NCBI RefSeq assembly: GCF_009617875.1
Contig: NZ_BLAV01000001.1
Span: forward strand, 1,984,001 to 2,048,000
Length of the DNA stretch: 64,000 nt
Reading direction: 5' to 3'
Source: Prolixibacter sp. NT017
Lineage (GTDB): Bacteria; Bacteroidota; Bacteroidia; Bacteroidales; Prolixibacteraceae
Positions 53,553 to 61,740 of the stretch are shown here, in pieces. The notes beneath the pieces were generated by a model. It did not search any database. It saw nothing but the letters and a program-made list of their open reading frames with translations, and was not told the DNA's origin. The translations under genes and the position numbers were made by a program. Each line of letters begins with the position of its first letter. Position 1 is the stretch's first letter.

Positions 53553-54065
53553 CTATTTACGTAACTTGAGAAAATCTTGTTTCATTCTTTCCAAATCGGC
53601 CAGCCAATCCTCAATCTCCTGCTCGTGCTCCAACTCTTCATTCAAAATCGTGGTGGCCATTTGATAGGTTGTATGGTCCTTCCCGTATGTAAAATCGGCT
53701 ATGTCCTTATACCGCTGAATGGCGCAACGCTCAGCATCGAGGTTCTGATTGAGCACCAATTCGATATACGGATCGGTCGGTTCTTCATATTTGCATTTGC
53801 TTAGCTTCACCCACTCCGCCGGGTTCAGCACCGGTGTTCCGCCTAATTGCACAATACGGTCGGCCACCATAACAGCATGATTCAATTCCTGGTCGGCATG
53901 AATCATCAGCTCCGGTTCTACCTCGCTACGCATGGGACCTTCTATCACCCGGGCTCCAATCCAATACTGATAATATGCCAGCCATTCTTCACTTAATGCT
54001 TCATTTAATGTTTTAATGAGTTTTTCTACATCCAGATTAAGGATGTCAATTCCACGTTTTCCCAT
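53553..54065 (-). CDS. Ferritin-like diiron protein, possibly Dps-like (DPSL/thioferritin)
   Basis: 170 residues forming a four-helix bundle. Diiron ligands are visible as Glu27, Glu60, His63, Glu112, Glu144 and His147 (ELNHAVM, NLDAERCAIQ, EELEHEQEIE). Two cysteines, Cys91 and Cys114, lie close to the bundle centre in sequence, with Cys114 two residues after a metal ligand. Such a pair is the hallmark I remember for Dps-like (DPSL) proteins of archaea and Bacteroides, which use peroxide to oxidise iron and protect DNA. A plain bacterioferritin is less likely because the heme-binding Met is not evident. It would store iron or detoxify peroxide. Confidence 0.75.
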   Translation of the reverse strand: MGKRGIDILNLDVEKLIKTLNEALSEEWLAYYQYWIGARVIEGPMRSEVEPELMIHADQELNHAVMVADRIVQLGGTPVLNPAEWVKLSKCKYEEPTDPYIELVLNQNLDAERCAIQRYKDIADFTYGKDHTTYQMATTILNEELEHEQEIEDWLADLERMKQDFLKLRK

Positions 54066-54179
54066 GATTTCAATCTGTTTTTTTTGGTTTGAATAGGCTT
54101 AAGTTAATGATTAAAACACAGATATCCGGTTAGAATCATTATAAAAACTGAGGTTCGGTCAACGGAATCCGGAAAAACA

Positions 54180-54205
54180 AAAAAAGGACGGCAAAAGCCG
54201 TCCTT
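54180..54205 (-). terminator. Terminator of the Sel1-repeat gene
   Basis: 9-bp perfect stem AAGGACGGC (54184-54192) with GCCGTCCTT (54197-54205), loop AAAA, then TTTTTGTTTTTC on the minus strand. Confidence 0.92.
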
Positions 54206-54228
54206 GAAGATTTATTAACCAATAATAT

Positions 54229-55239
54229 CTAAAAAAGCGAATTCTTTCGTGGTTTGTCTGCCCTTTTTTCCTTTTTTAAATCGATGTAACGCTCATCATT
54301 CTTACTCAGGAAGTCATCCAGTTTATATCGCTTCCAATATCTCAACGCTTCACTTTTGAGGAATTCATCATCACTTTCCCCATAATACTCATTGAAATAT
54401 TTCGCTGCTTGCTTCAGGTTCCGACGGACAACGTCACCCAACACGTAATTCACACCAATATAAAATTTGGCTACTACATCTCCATTTTCACTGGCTTTTC
54501 TATAATAGCTAAAGGCCCGCCGATGATTCTTCTCTACGCCCTCCCCTTTTTCATACATTGTACCTATGTTGTACAAGGCAGCATGTTCGTTTTGCTCCGC
54601 AGCCTTCTTGAACCAGTCCATCGCCTGTCCGAAATCTTTTTTCCGGCCGATTCCCATCAGGTATATATTTCCCATTTCGGTCTGCGCCAACCGGTACCCG
54701 GCTTCTGCCGACTTCAGATACCAGTTATACGATTCAGCATCCGCATCCTTTTCCCCAAACTTTTTGTCAGCGTATGCTTTCGCCAACAGGTACATGTATA
54801 CGCTGTCGCCGTTCTCGGCACATCTGCGCATCCAGTAAAGAGCGGCTTCCTGTTCCGGCTGTACTTTATCAAAATGATGAAACAGCTCCTTCTGGGCATC
54901 CAGGTTCCCATCGTATCCGGCTTTCTTCTGCCAGTACCTTGAACTGTCGATATTTTGCGAAAGACCAAGTTTACCGAACTGGTACAACTGGCTCAGCCGG
55001 TACTCCGCTTTTTCGTAACCGGCTTCCGCCGATTTGAAATACCAATACCGGGCTGCTTTCGCATTTCGATTTACTCCATGCCCCGCTTCGTAATACGTAG
55101 CCAGTGTAAATTGTGCTACCGGATCGTTGGAAACAGCCTTGCGCTGAAGTTGTGCAACATCCACTTCCTGAGCTTTTAGCAAGCCACTTAACCCCAGAAA
55201 TAAAGTGATGAGAGCTATTTTAAACTGAATTTTTTTCAT
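54229..55239 (-). CDS. Exported Sel1-like repeat protein
   Basis: 336 residues. A signal peptide ends LLKAQ. Seven or so Sel1-like repeats of ~36 residues follow, each with the A-x-x-x-L-G/A-x-x-Y and A-x-x-W/Y-x-x-K/R-A-A-E consensus: AQFTLATYYEAGHGVNRNAK, ARYWYFKSAEAGYEKAEYRL, QAMDWFKKAAEQNEHAALYN, AFSYYRKASENGDVVAKFYI. The C-terminal ~45 residues are basic and charged (LSKNDERYIDLKKEKRADKP). Sel1 proteins act as periplasmic or surface scaffolds in signalling or assembly. The partner is unknown. Confidence 0.88.
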   Translation of the reverse strand: MKKIQFKIALITLFLGLSGLLKAQEVDVAQLQRKAVSNDPVAQFTLATYYEAGHGVNRNAKAARYWYFKSAEAGYEKAEYRLSQLYQFGKLGLSQNIDSSRYWQKKAGYDGNLDAQKELFHHFDKVQPEQEAALYWMRRCAENGDSVYMYLLAKAYADKKFGEKDADAESYNWYLKSAEAGYRLAQTEMGNIYLMGIGRKKDFGQAMDWFKKAAEQNEHAALYNIGTMYEKGEGVEKNHRRAFSYYRKASENGDVVAKFYIGVNYVLGDVVRRNLKQAAKYFNEYYGESDDEFLKSEALRYWKRYKLDDFLSKNDERYIDLKKEKRADKPRKNSLF

Positions 55240-55410
55240 AATCGAATGGTTTTTCGGCGAAGAAGGATTTTAATTTCTCTCAAAGATATTACGTTTATTT
55301 GAATGTTTTATTGTTTAGTTTTCAGGATTTTTTTTTGAATCCTTTCTCATTTAATGGCAGTTAGCGTTATTCACTTCAAACTATCAATTCAAGATAACAT
55401 AAAAATATAC

Positions 55411-55446
55411 AAAAAAAGTCCGAGTTATAAAACTTGGACTTTTCTT
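55411..55446. terminator. Orphan hairpin with T runs on both sides
   Basis: 12-bp stem AAAGTCCGAGTT (55415-55426) with AACTTGGACTTT (55431-55442), one wobble, loop ATAA. T runs flank it in both directions. No gene is positioned to use it (minus gene upstream on the left, plus gene downstream on the right). The rest of 55240-55666 has no supported gene. Confidence 0.6.
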
Positions 55447-55589
55447 GAGCCAAATCCAGAAGCGCAGACCGATTTGCGATGAAATTTTCATTCTAATACT
55501 TAAGATACTCTAAAACGTCGCTAAACTTCGCCCTGAAGAACAACACATTACACTTACCGCACATATTATCTTTTCCATAAACAAAAAAA

Positions 55590-55620
55590 TTCCTTTTCGA
55601 TAGGGGGATTTTAAAAGGAA
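55590..55620. promoter_or_regulatory. Inverted repeat upstream of the surface-repeat gene
   Basis: TTCCTTTT (55590-55597) and AAAAGGAA (55613-55620) with a 15-nt spacer containing GGGGGA, ending 46 nt before the ATG at 55667. This is a possible operator or part of a sigma-dependent promoter. Confidence 0.35.
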
Positions 55621-55666
55621 GTTGTCACAGCATCGACAAAAGAATTAAAAACGTAAAAGGGAAAAA

Positions 55667-56812
55667 ATGAACAAGATTTATTTCTTATTAGCCACGATGC
55701 TGTTCTTTTTGATCGTTGCAAAAAAATCTGAAGCTCAGACCGAAAAGAAAGCTCAATTGACATTCTTCTACCCCATTGGCTCCTCTGGCCTCAGTTCAAC
55801 TGACCACAATTATAAATTTTCATTCAATACTATCTATGGAATGACTGGTGGTGTGAACGGCTTCGAATTAGGTTCTGTTGGGAATATTGTTAAAGGTAAT
55901 GTGAACGGCTTTCAATTGGCCGGGGTTTTCAACATCGTTGCTGCTAAAAGTACGACTGGAATAATCCAGGCCACGGCGGACACCAGCCAAACAATGAATG
56001 GAGTGCAACTTGCCGGAGTAAGTAATATGGTGAAGGGAAACCAAAAAGGATGGCAAATAGCCGGAGTTTGCAACACAACTACCGAAAACAGTTCCGGCGT
56101 TGTCGTTTCGGGCCTTTCAAACATCACCCGGAAAGATGTAAACGGAGCAATGGTTTCGGGTGTATTCAATTCCGCCAGAACGTTAAAAGGGTTGCAGCTA
56201 TCGACCATTAATATTGCTACGAAACGTGTAAAAGGAGCTCAAATTGGAGTGGTGAATATTACACCAAGAGGAAAGGGATTCCAGTTAGGCGTTGTCAATA
56301 TTGGACAGGCAGTGAGTGACTCCATTATACCTCTCGGGGTGATTAACATTTTTAGGGATGGTTATTATGCTTTCGAATTGTCGACAGATGAAAGATTGTT
56401 CAGCCAGATTTCTTACAAAATGGGAGTCGAAAAGCTATATACCATTTTTCAGTTTGGCGTTAACTTTCGTAACAGTACGCAGTTTTACAGTGCTGGGGCG
56501 GGCCTTGGAACCATCTTTAATATCACATCTAAGCACAAAATCAATCTCGAGCTCATTACTACTCAGTTCTTTGAGCATGATTTTAAATACATACCTGATT
56601 TCCTGAATCAAGCTAATCTGGATTATCAATACGATTTGACCAAACACATCGCGCTAAAAATCGGACCGACATTCAACTGTTATATTGAAAAGAACAGCAA
56701 AAAGACGACCGATCCGTTCCGGATCCCCTATTCGATTATTGAAGGCAAAGGCCGTTATCACACAACCTCCTTATGGATTGGCGCAAACGCGGGAGTAGTA
56801 ATCAAGTTATAA
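55667..56812 (+). CDS. LA_2272-type surface-repeat protein without STN domain
   Basis: 381 residues with a signal peptide ending KSEAQ. Residues ~60-225 contain about eight ~20-residue repeats of the form NGFQLAGVFNIV: GFELGSVGNIVKG, GVQLAGVSNMVKG, GWQIAGVCNTT, GVVVSGLSNITRK, GAMVSGVFNSA, GLQLSTINIAT, GAQIGVVNITP, GFQLGVVNIG. These are characteristic of a repeat family named after Leptospira LA_2272/LA_2273 surface proteins. Residues ~225-381 are beta-rich with strongly alternating strands, consistent with a small outer-membrane barrel or cap. It lies 105 bp before the ECF sigma gene, with no terminator between, and shares its repeat type with the STN protein of that operon. It may be a regulated partner. 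Function unknown. Confidence 0.78.
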   Translation: MNKIYFLLATMLFFLIVAKKSEAQTEKKAQLTFFYPIGSSGLSSTDHNYKFSFNTIYGMTGGVNGFELGSVGNIVKGNVNGFQLAGVFNIVAAKSTTGIIQATADTSQTMNGVQLAGVSNMVKGNQKGWQIAGVCNTTTENSSGVVVSGLSNITRKDVNGAMVSGVFNSARTLKGLQLSTINIATKRVKGAQIGVVNITPRGKGFQLGVVNIGQAVSDSIIPLGVINIFRDGYYAFELSTDERLFSQISYKMGVEKLYTIFQFGVNFRNSTQFYSAGAGLGTIFNITSKHKINLELITTQFFEHDFKYIPDFLNQANLDYQYDLTKHIALKIGPTFNCYIEKNSKKTTDPFRIPYSIIEGKGRYHTTSLWIGANAGVVIKL

Positions 56813-56917
56813 AAACCAAAATCATCATTGTTGCTGCGGATCGGTTTTTCTCATATTTTTATACAACAATTGCTATGTTTCAATATTGAGATCGATTCGC
56901 AGCTACAATCCTTTTGA

Positions 56918-57517
56918 ATGGAAGCTACCGGTACTAATTGGCAAACAAAATCTGGTTTCGAAATATTGTTTAAAAAACACTATTCAATTCTGTGTGCCTA
57001 TGCGTATGGTTTTGTAACGGACTACAGTCTGAGTGAGGATATTGTCCAGGAAGTGTTTTTCAAGTTGTGGACTGACAAAAAGAGAATTACCATAGCAACC
57101 TCCGTTAAGGCTTATCTGTATCAAATGGTACGTAATACGGCTCTTAATTATCTAAAACACAAAAACGTTATAAGACATTATGAAATAGCTAATAAAGATG
57201 AGATAAATTATGTTGGAGAGAGCCTGGATGAACTGCTGATCGGAAAAGAATTGAATGCTAAAATTCAAGCAGCGATTGAGAAATTACCGCCCGAACGCCG
57301 GAAAGTTTTTTTACTGAGCAGGATGGATGGATTGAAGTATAAGGAAATTGCTGAAAAGCTCGAAATATCGATAAAAACCGTCGAGAACCAAATGGGGAAA
57401 GCACTTTCCAGTTTAAGAACGGAACTGGCAGGAGAATCTCCGTTGGTTTTATTTGCCTTGTTTTACGGGGCGCAACCCACAATTGAAAAAACATTACATA
57501 GCCAAAAATGTGAATAA
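56918..57517 (+). CDS. ECF sigma factor (FecI-like, Bacteroidota type)
   Basis: 199 residues. Region 2 (~10-75) reads FEILFKKHYSILCAYAYGFV, then LSEDIVQEVFFKLW (the -10 recognition helix) and KAYLYQMVRNTALNYLK. Region 4 (~115-170) has LPPERRKVFLLSRMDGLKYK and an HTH EIAEKLEISIKTVENQMGKA. There is no region 1.1 or 3, as expected for ECF. It directs RNA polymerase to a small regulon when released from its anti-sigma partner. The start ATG 56918 gives a normal-length protein. Its stop (57515-57517) overlaps the anti-sigma start, indicating translational coupling. Confidence 0.95.
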   Translation: MEATGTNWQTKSGFEILFKKHYSILCAYAYGFVTDYSLSEDIVQEVFFKLWTDKKRITIATSVKAYLYQMVRNTALNYLKHKNVIRHYEIANKDEINYVGESLDELLIGKELNAKIQAAIEKLPPERRKVFLLSRMDGLKYKEIAEKLEISIKTVENQMGKALSSLRTELAGESPLVLFALFYGAQPTIEKTLHSQKCE

Positions 57518-58460
57518 CACGCCGAAACATATCGATGATGCTTTATTAGCCAAATTTCTGTCGGGCGAAGCAACTTTGACCGAAAAGGAAATGGTTTCCG
57601 TATGGATGGAAGAATCGGAGCAGAACCGGGCTTATTTTGAAAGTTTCGCGACCATTTGGTTGAACAGCACGACTGATGAAAGAAAGCGTCCAAACCCCGA
57701 TGTTGCATGGGAGAATGTAGAATCCAGGCTTCGTACACCGATGTACAAAATCATTCTGCCTTACGTGGGAGCGGTCGCTGCCATCCTAATTGTTGCTCTT
57801 TTCCTCTTCACTCCGGAAAAGTCTGACAAAGTAACATTTACAGCCGACAATCAGTCTCAAAAGGAAGTTCTGCCGGACGGAACGGAGGTCATTCTCAATC
57901 CTGGCTCAAAGCTTGACTACTTTTTTAATAAAAAATCAAATATCCGAACAGCCCGCCTGAGCGGAAAGGCCTTCTTTCATGTAAAAAGAGATACGATGCA
58001 TGCGTTTATCGTTGAAACTCTTTATGGCCAGGTAGAGGTTCTTGGGACACAGTTTAAGGTAAATGTAGTAAGAAATGACGGCGTTTATGTTGACGTCCTC
58101 TCCGGTGTTGTGAAGCTTACGAAACCTAAGGTCAATTTCATAACTCTCCGAAAAGGTGAAAGTGGCTTTATCCCTGCCAATGATTACCGGATTAGAGAAA
58201 CCAAGCAAAATCCTTCCGAATTCTTCAGCATCGACAAAACACTTATTTTTAATAATGTGCCGCTGAATAAAGTGTTTTCAAATCTTGAAGAATGTTACCC
58301 AGTCCGCTTTCGTATTGATGAAGGAGTGAATACAAATTTGCGCTTTACGTCTCAGTTTAAAGACAACAGCATTAACGAAATTCTGAATGTAATTGGGCAA
58401 ACCTACGGATTGAGGTATGAAAAATCGAATCATGAATATTATATTACCCTAAAAAAGTGA
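57510..58460 (+). CDS. FecR-family anti-sigma factor
   Basis: 316 residues from GTG 57510. The frame is open further upstream (TTG 57453), but this start overlaps the sigma stop by 8 bp and leaves an anti-sigma domain of the usual length. Order: cytoplasmic sigma-binding domain (~1-70: DDALLAKFLSGEATLTEKEM), one TM (~80-100: YVGAVAAILIVALFLF), FecR domain (~105-205: LPDGTEVILNPGSKLDYFFN, VEVLGTQFKVNV) and the C-terminal DUF4974/STN-like domain (~240-316: LIFNNVPLNKVFSNLEECYP, INEILNVIGQTYGLRYEK). It holds the sigma factor at the inner membrane and receives a signal in the periplasm from an outer-membrane STN domain. It ends in a GTGA overlap with the next gene. Confidence 0.95.
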   Translation: MNNTPKHIDDALLAKFLSGEATLTEKEMVSVWMEESEQNRAYFESFATIWLNSTTDERKRPNPDVAWENVESRLRTPMYKIILPYVGAVAAILIVALFLFTPEKSDKVTFTADNQSQKEVLPDGTEVILNPGSKLDYFFNKKSNIRTARLSGKAFFHVKRDTMHAFIVETLYGQVEVLGTQFKVNVVRNDGVYVDVLSGVVKLTKPKVNFITLRKGESGFIPANDYRIRETKQNPSEFFSIDKTLIFNNVPLNKVFSNLEECYPVRFRIDEGVNTNLRFTSQFKDNSINEILNVIGQTYGLRYEKSNHEYYITLKK

Positions 58461-60337
58461 AGATTAAGCATTTCATTCTGTTCTTTCTGAGTTTTTTGCT
58501 TATCAGTCAAGTGGCAAAAACGCAAAATCTGCTGAATCTTAGGATTACTATTAATGTTCAGAACACAACCGTTGGCGAGATACTCAAAGACATTGAAAAA
58601 CAGGGAAACTTTTTTTTTGCTTACAATCCCGACAATATCGACCAAACCAAAACGGTGTCTCTCTCAGCCCGGGATATCAAAGTCCGCGATGCGCTAAAGG
58701 AGCTGTTTCAACACGAGGCAACGTTCCAGCAAGTCGAGAATCATATCATCATCAACAGTACACCAAAAAGCGAAGCGAAAAATTCATTCCAAATCACTGG
58801 TCACATCGCCAATAGCTCAGACGCTCCGCTGGACTCTGCCATTGTTTATGACCCGGAAAATGAAAAGCTGGTCATTAGCCAAAAAGACGGCTCATTTGCC
58901 TTTGATTTTGACACAAATGATAAAAACATCAGCCTTTTTGTTAGACTTCGCTCGTATAAAGACACGATTATATATGTTACCCCGGGAAACCAGAGAATCG
59001 ATTTGAGATTGCAACGAAGGGAACCTTCTCCCACCGCCCTGACTCCCATCGGAACGGAAGATGCAGAACTGAAACTGAAAGACTTCGAAAACTTATCACT
59101 GGTGCAAAGACTCGTACCTCCGGAAGCAATTTATGCCTCCTCCAATCTTAATACCGAGAAAATAATGCCGGTGCAGTTTTCTTTTTTACCCAAAGCCGGA
59201 ACCAATTCTTTTGTCAAAGGATTAAGAGTCAACCATGCTTCTTTCAATATCCTGGCCGGTTATTCAAAAGGGCTAAGCGGGGCGGAGTTTGGTGGAATTG
59301 CCAATATTATCCAGAAAGAAGCCAAGGGTTTCCAGGCTGCGGGCATTGCCAACGTTGTTTTGGGTGATGTACATGGAACACAATTTTCGGGAATTTATAC
59401 CATGGACCTCAGCAATGTCGACGGTTTCCAGGTAAGTGGTGTATATAACTCCCTGCGGGGTACTATTTCCGGGGGGCAAATCAGTGGCGTTTCAAACACT
59501 GCTATGAAGACCGTCAATGGAGCCCAGGTTGCCGGTGTTTTTAATGTAGCCAAAGGAAAAGTGACCGGAGCTCAGGTAAGCGGTGTGATTAACATCGACA
59601 AGGATGATGTAGCAGGAGTTGAAATTACAGGGGTAGCCAACATTTCGAAAAAAACGGTCAGAGGATTACAACTCGCAGGACTATACAATGAGAGTTCAGA
59701 GATAAACGGTTTGCAGCTTTCCTCGCTAATTAACCTAAACCGAAATAAAACCCAGGGAGTTCAGATAACGACGATTCTAAACACAACGAAAGCTTTAAAC
59801 GGTCTGCAATTGGGGCTGGTTAATATCGCTGATACTATCAACACGGGCTTTCAGGTAGGTTTGATAAACATTGTGAAACACGGTAAATATTCACTTGAAT
59901 TCTCACACAACGAAACCTTCCCAATCGATTTCAATTTTAAGACCGGAAATCCCAGACTATACTCAATCATTAATCTGTCAGCAGGAAATAACAGGCTCGG
60001 ATTTGGATATGGGCTGGGAAGCAATTTTCCATTGAACAAGAAATTTACATTTTGGACTGATGCCAGCAGTACCTCAATACACGATTCTAAAAAACTGACA
60101 ACTCAAGGGCTTAAACTAACCATGAGATATGGATTAAATTATGACCTGTTTAAACATATCAGTCTCAGAGGTGGTATTTCCAAGAACTATTTCATCCCTC
60201 AAAAATCATTGAAAAAAACAACAGGAGAAATTCTGATCGCAAGCAATACCAACCACATTGAAAGAGCGCTTCAGAACGGCAAAAACAGCTTTTGGAGTGG
60301 GTGGTTCTTTGGAATACAGATATCAAACCTATTTTAA
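58457..60337 (+). CDS. STN-domain surface-repeat protein (LA_2272-type) with barrel-like C terminus
   Basis: 626 residues; GTG start 58457 overlaps the FecR stop (GTGA). After a signal peptide (ending AKTQ), residues ~28-100 are an STN domain: TVGEILKDIEKQGNFFFAYN, VSLSARDIKVRDALKELF, HIIINS. Residues ~110-195 form a carboxypeptidase-regulatory-like sandwich (FQITGHIANSSDAPLDSAIV, QKDGSFAFDF). Residues ~270-490 contain about eleven ~20-residue repeats (GFQAAGIANVVLG, GFQVSGVYNSLRG, GGQISGVSNTAMK, GAQVAGVFNVAKG, GLQLGLVNIA). The last ~135 residues alternate like an outer-membrane barrel and end in a terminal Phe (GWFFGIQISNLF). There is no plug domain and no TonB box with transporter barrel, unlike normal FecA/SusC-type partners of FecI/FecR. 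No terminator is visible on the plus strand after it. Confidence 0.85.
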   Translation: MKIKHFILFFLSFLLISQVAKTQNLLNLRITINVQNTTVGEILKDIEKQGNFFFAYNPDNIDQTKTVSLSARDIKVRDALKELFQHEATFQQVENHIIINSTPKSEAKNSFQITGHIANSSDAPLDSAIVYDPENEKLVISQKDGSFAFDFDTNDKNISLFVRLRSYKDTIIYVTPGNQRIDLRLQRREPSPTALTPIGTEDAELKLKDFENLSLVQRLVPPEAIYASSNLNTEKIMPVQFSFLPKAGTNSFVKGLRVNHASFNILAGYSKGLSGAEFGGIANIIQKEAKGFQAAGIANVVLGDVHGTQFSGIYTMDLSNVDGFQVSGVYNSLRGTISGGQISGVSNTAMKTVNGAQVAGVFNVAKGKVTGAQVSGVINIDKDDVAGVEITGVANISKKTVRGLQLAGLYNESSEINGLQLSSLINLNRNKTQGVQITTILNTTKALNGLQLGLVNIADTINTGFQVGLINIVKHGKYSLEFSHNETFPIDFNFKTGNPRLYSIINLSAGNNRLGFGYGLGSNFPLNKKFTFWTDASSTSIHDSKKLTTQGLKLTMRYGLNYDLFKHISLRGGISKNYFIPQKSLKKTTGEILIASNTNHIERALQNGKNSFWSGWFFGIQISNLF

Positions 60338-60373
60338 TGCTCCCGGTCGAATTTTACATCTAGGCTGATAAAA

Positions 60374-60407
60374 AACAAAAACTCCGCATCAATTAAGTTG
60401 CGAAGTT
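60374..60407 (-). terminator. Terminator of tRNA-Arg
   Basis: AACTCCGCA (60380-60388) with TGCGAAGTT (60399-60407), one mismatch, followed on the minus strand by TTTTGTTTTTTA. It starts 13 nt after the tRNA 3' end. Confidence 0.65.
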
Positions 60408-60419
60408 CTTAGGTTTCTG

Positions 60420-60493
60420 TGATCCAGGCGGGACTCGAACCCGCAACCGGCAGCTTAGAAGGCTGCTGCTCTATCCAGTTGAGCTACCAGACC
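60420..60493 (-). tRNA. tRNA-Arg (anticodon TCT)
   Basis: On the minus strand: acceptor GGTCTGG with CTGGATC (three G-T wobbles), D arm GCTC...GAGC, anticodon stem GCAGC/GCTGC with loop CTTCTAA (anticodon at 60457-60459), T arm GCGGG-TTCGAGT-CCCGC. The discriminator is A; no CCA is encoded. It reads AGA codons. Confidence 0.94.
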
Positions 60494-60574
60494 ATCCTTT
60501 ATTTTGCGCTGCAAATATATAAAATATCCCCGTTCTCTAAAGGGAAACAGGGATATTTTGTCTGATTTTATTCC

Positions 60575-61609
60575 TTAAACCAATACAATATTATGCTCAG
60601 CACACTGCTGCACCATATCTTCCGGCCACAAACTGGCCTGCACCTCACCGATATGCGCTTTCCGGAGGAAATACATGCACAACCGCGACTGCCCGATTCC
60701 GCCGCCAATGGAAAGTGGCAATCCACCCTTCAGCAGTTTTTGATGAAATAATAGTTGCTTGCGGTCTTCCGTGCCTGTCAGCTTTAGCTGTTTTTCAAGT
60801 GCTTTCTTATCGACCCGAATTCCCATCGACGACAATTCGAAGGAACGGTTGAGTATACTGTTCCAAACAATGATGTCACCATTTAGTCCTTTATATCCGT
60901 CTTCATTGGACGTGGACCAGTCATCATAATCCGGTGCTCTTCCATCGTGAACTTCACCATTCGCCATGGTTCCGCCAATCCCGATAATGAAAACCGCTCC
61001 GTAGGATTTGGCGGCTTCGTCTTCCCTCTCTTTGGGAGTCAAATCTGGGTAACGCTCCGCCAGTTCTTCTGCATGAATAAACGTAATCTCTTCGGGTAGC
61101 GACGGCTTCAGTTTGGGATAATTTTCATAAACCATAAACTCCGTCCGCAGCAACACAGCATAAATCTGCCGAACCACTTTTTTCAGAAAATTCAGCGACC
61201 GCTGTTCCGAGGTAATCACTTTCTCCCAATCCCACTGATCGACATACAGTGAATGCATATTCGAGAGTTCTTCATCTGCCCGGATGGCATTCATGTCGGT
61301 ATAAATTCCATAACCTACCGGGATGCCGTATTTCGCCAGCATCATGCGCTTCCATTTGGCGAGTGATTGGACAACCTCCGCCTCTTTATCGTCGAATTCC
61401 TTTACCGGAAACGAAACAGGTCGTTCAACGCCGTTTAGATCATCATTTACGCCGGTTCCCTTCAAAACAAAAAGCGGCGCCGTCACCCTCCGTAGTCTCA
61501 GTTCTGCAGACAGGTTCTCCTGGAAAAAATCTTTCACAAACTTGATAGCCTTCTCCGTGTTCTTCAAATCGAGAAGTGGCTTGTAGTTTTCAGGAAAATA
61601 TAGATTCAT
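60575..61609 (-). CDS. asnA: Aspartate-ammonia ligase (asparagine synthetase A)
   Basis: 344 residues, the normal length for AsnA. It is a class II aminoacyl-tRNA-synthetase-like fold: LRLRRVTAPLFVLKGTGVND, the dimer motif LAKWKRMMLAKYG, GIYTDMNAIRADEELSNMHS, VDQWDWEKVI, FIIGIGGTMANGEVHDGRAP, and the C-terminal PLSIGGGIGQSRLCMYFLRK (class II motif 3 with the ATP-binding Arg). It makes asparagine from aspartate, ammonia and ATP, using free ammonia, not glutamine. Monocistronic; a -7-like box lies upstream. Confidence 0.97.
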   Translation of the reverse strand: MNLYFPENYKPLLDLKNTEKAIKFVKDFFQENLSAELRLRRVTAPLFVLKGTGVNDDLNGVERPVSFPVKEFDDKEAEVVQSLAKWKRMMLAKYGIPVGYGIYTDMNAIRADEELSNMHSLYVDQWDWEKVITSEQRSLNFLKKVVRQIYAVLLRTEFMVYENYPKLKPSLPEEITFIHAEELAERYPDLTPKEREDEAAKSYGAVFIIGIGGTMANGEVHDGRAPDYDDWSTSNEDGYKGLNGDIIVWNSILNRSFELSSMGIRVDKKALEKQLKLTGTEDRKQLLFHQKLLKGGLPLSIGGGIGQSRLCMYFLRKAHIGEVQASLWPEDMVQQCAEHNIVLV

Positions 61610-61637
61610 GCCTTTGGATTTATTAGTTTAACATCGG

Positions 61638-61645
61638 CAAATGTA
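61638..61645 (-). promoter_or_regulatory. -7 element upstream of asnA
   Basis: TACATTTG on the minus strand matches TAnnTTTG exactly, 29 nt before the ATG. No clear TTTG lies 19-21 nt upstream, so this is a half-supported promoter. Confidence 0.5.
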
Positions 61646-61740
61646 ACAGATTTGAATATTCAGCCGTCTCAAAATATGAGTTTCAAAAACATGTTGTGAC
61701 ATTTGCTTATTATCAGAAAACTTTTCCGACAAACACTAAA

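Noticed and set aside
54409..54942. 177-codon plus-strand frame inside the Sel1-repeat gene
   Set aside because: Antisense shadow; the minus frame has regular 36-residue repeats.
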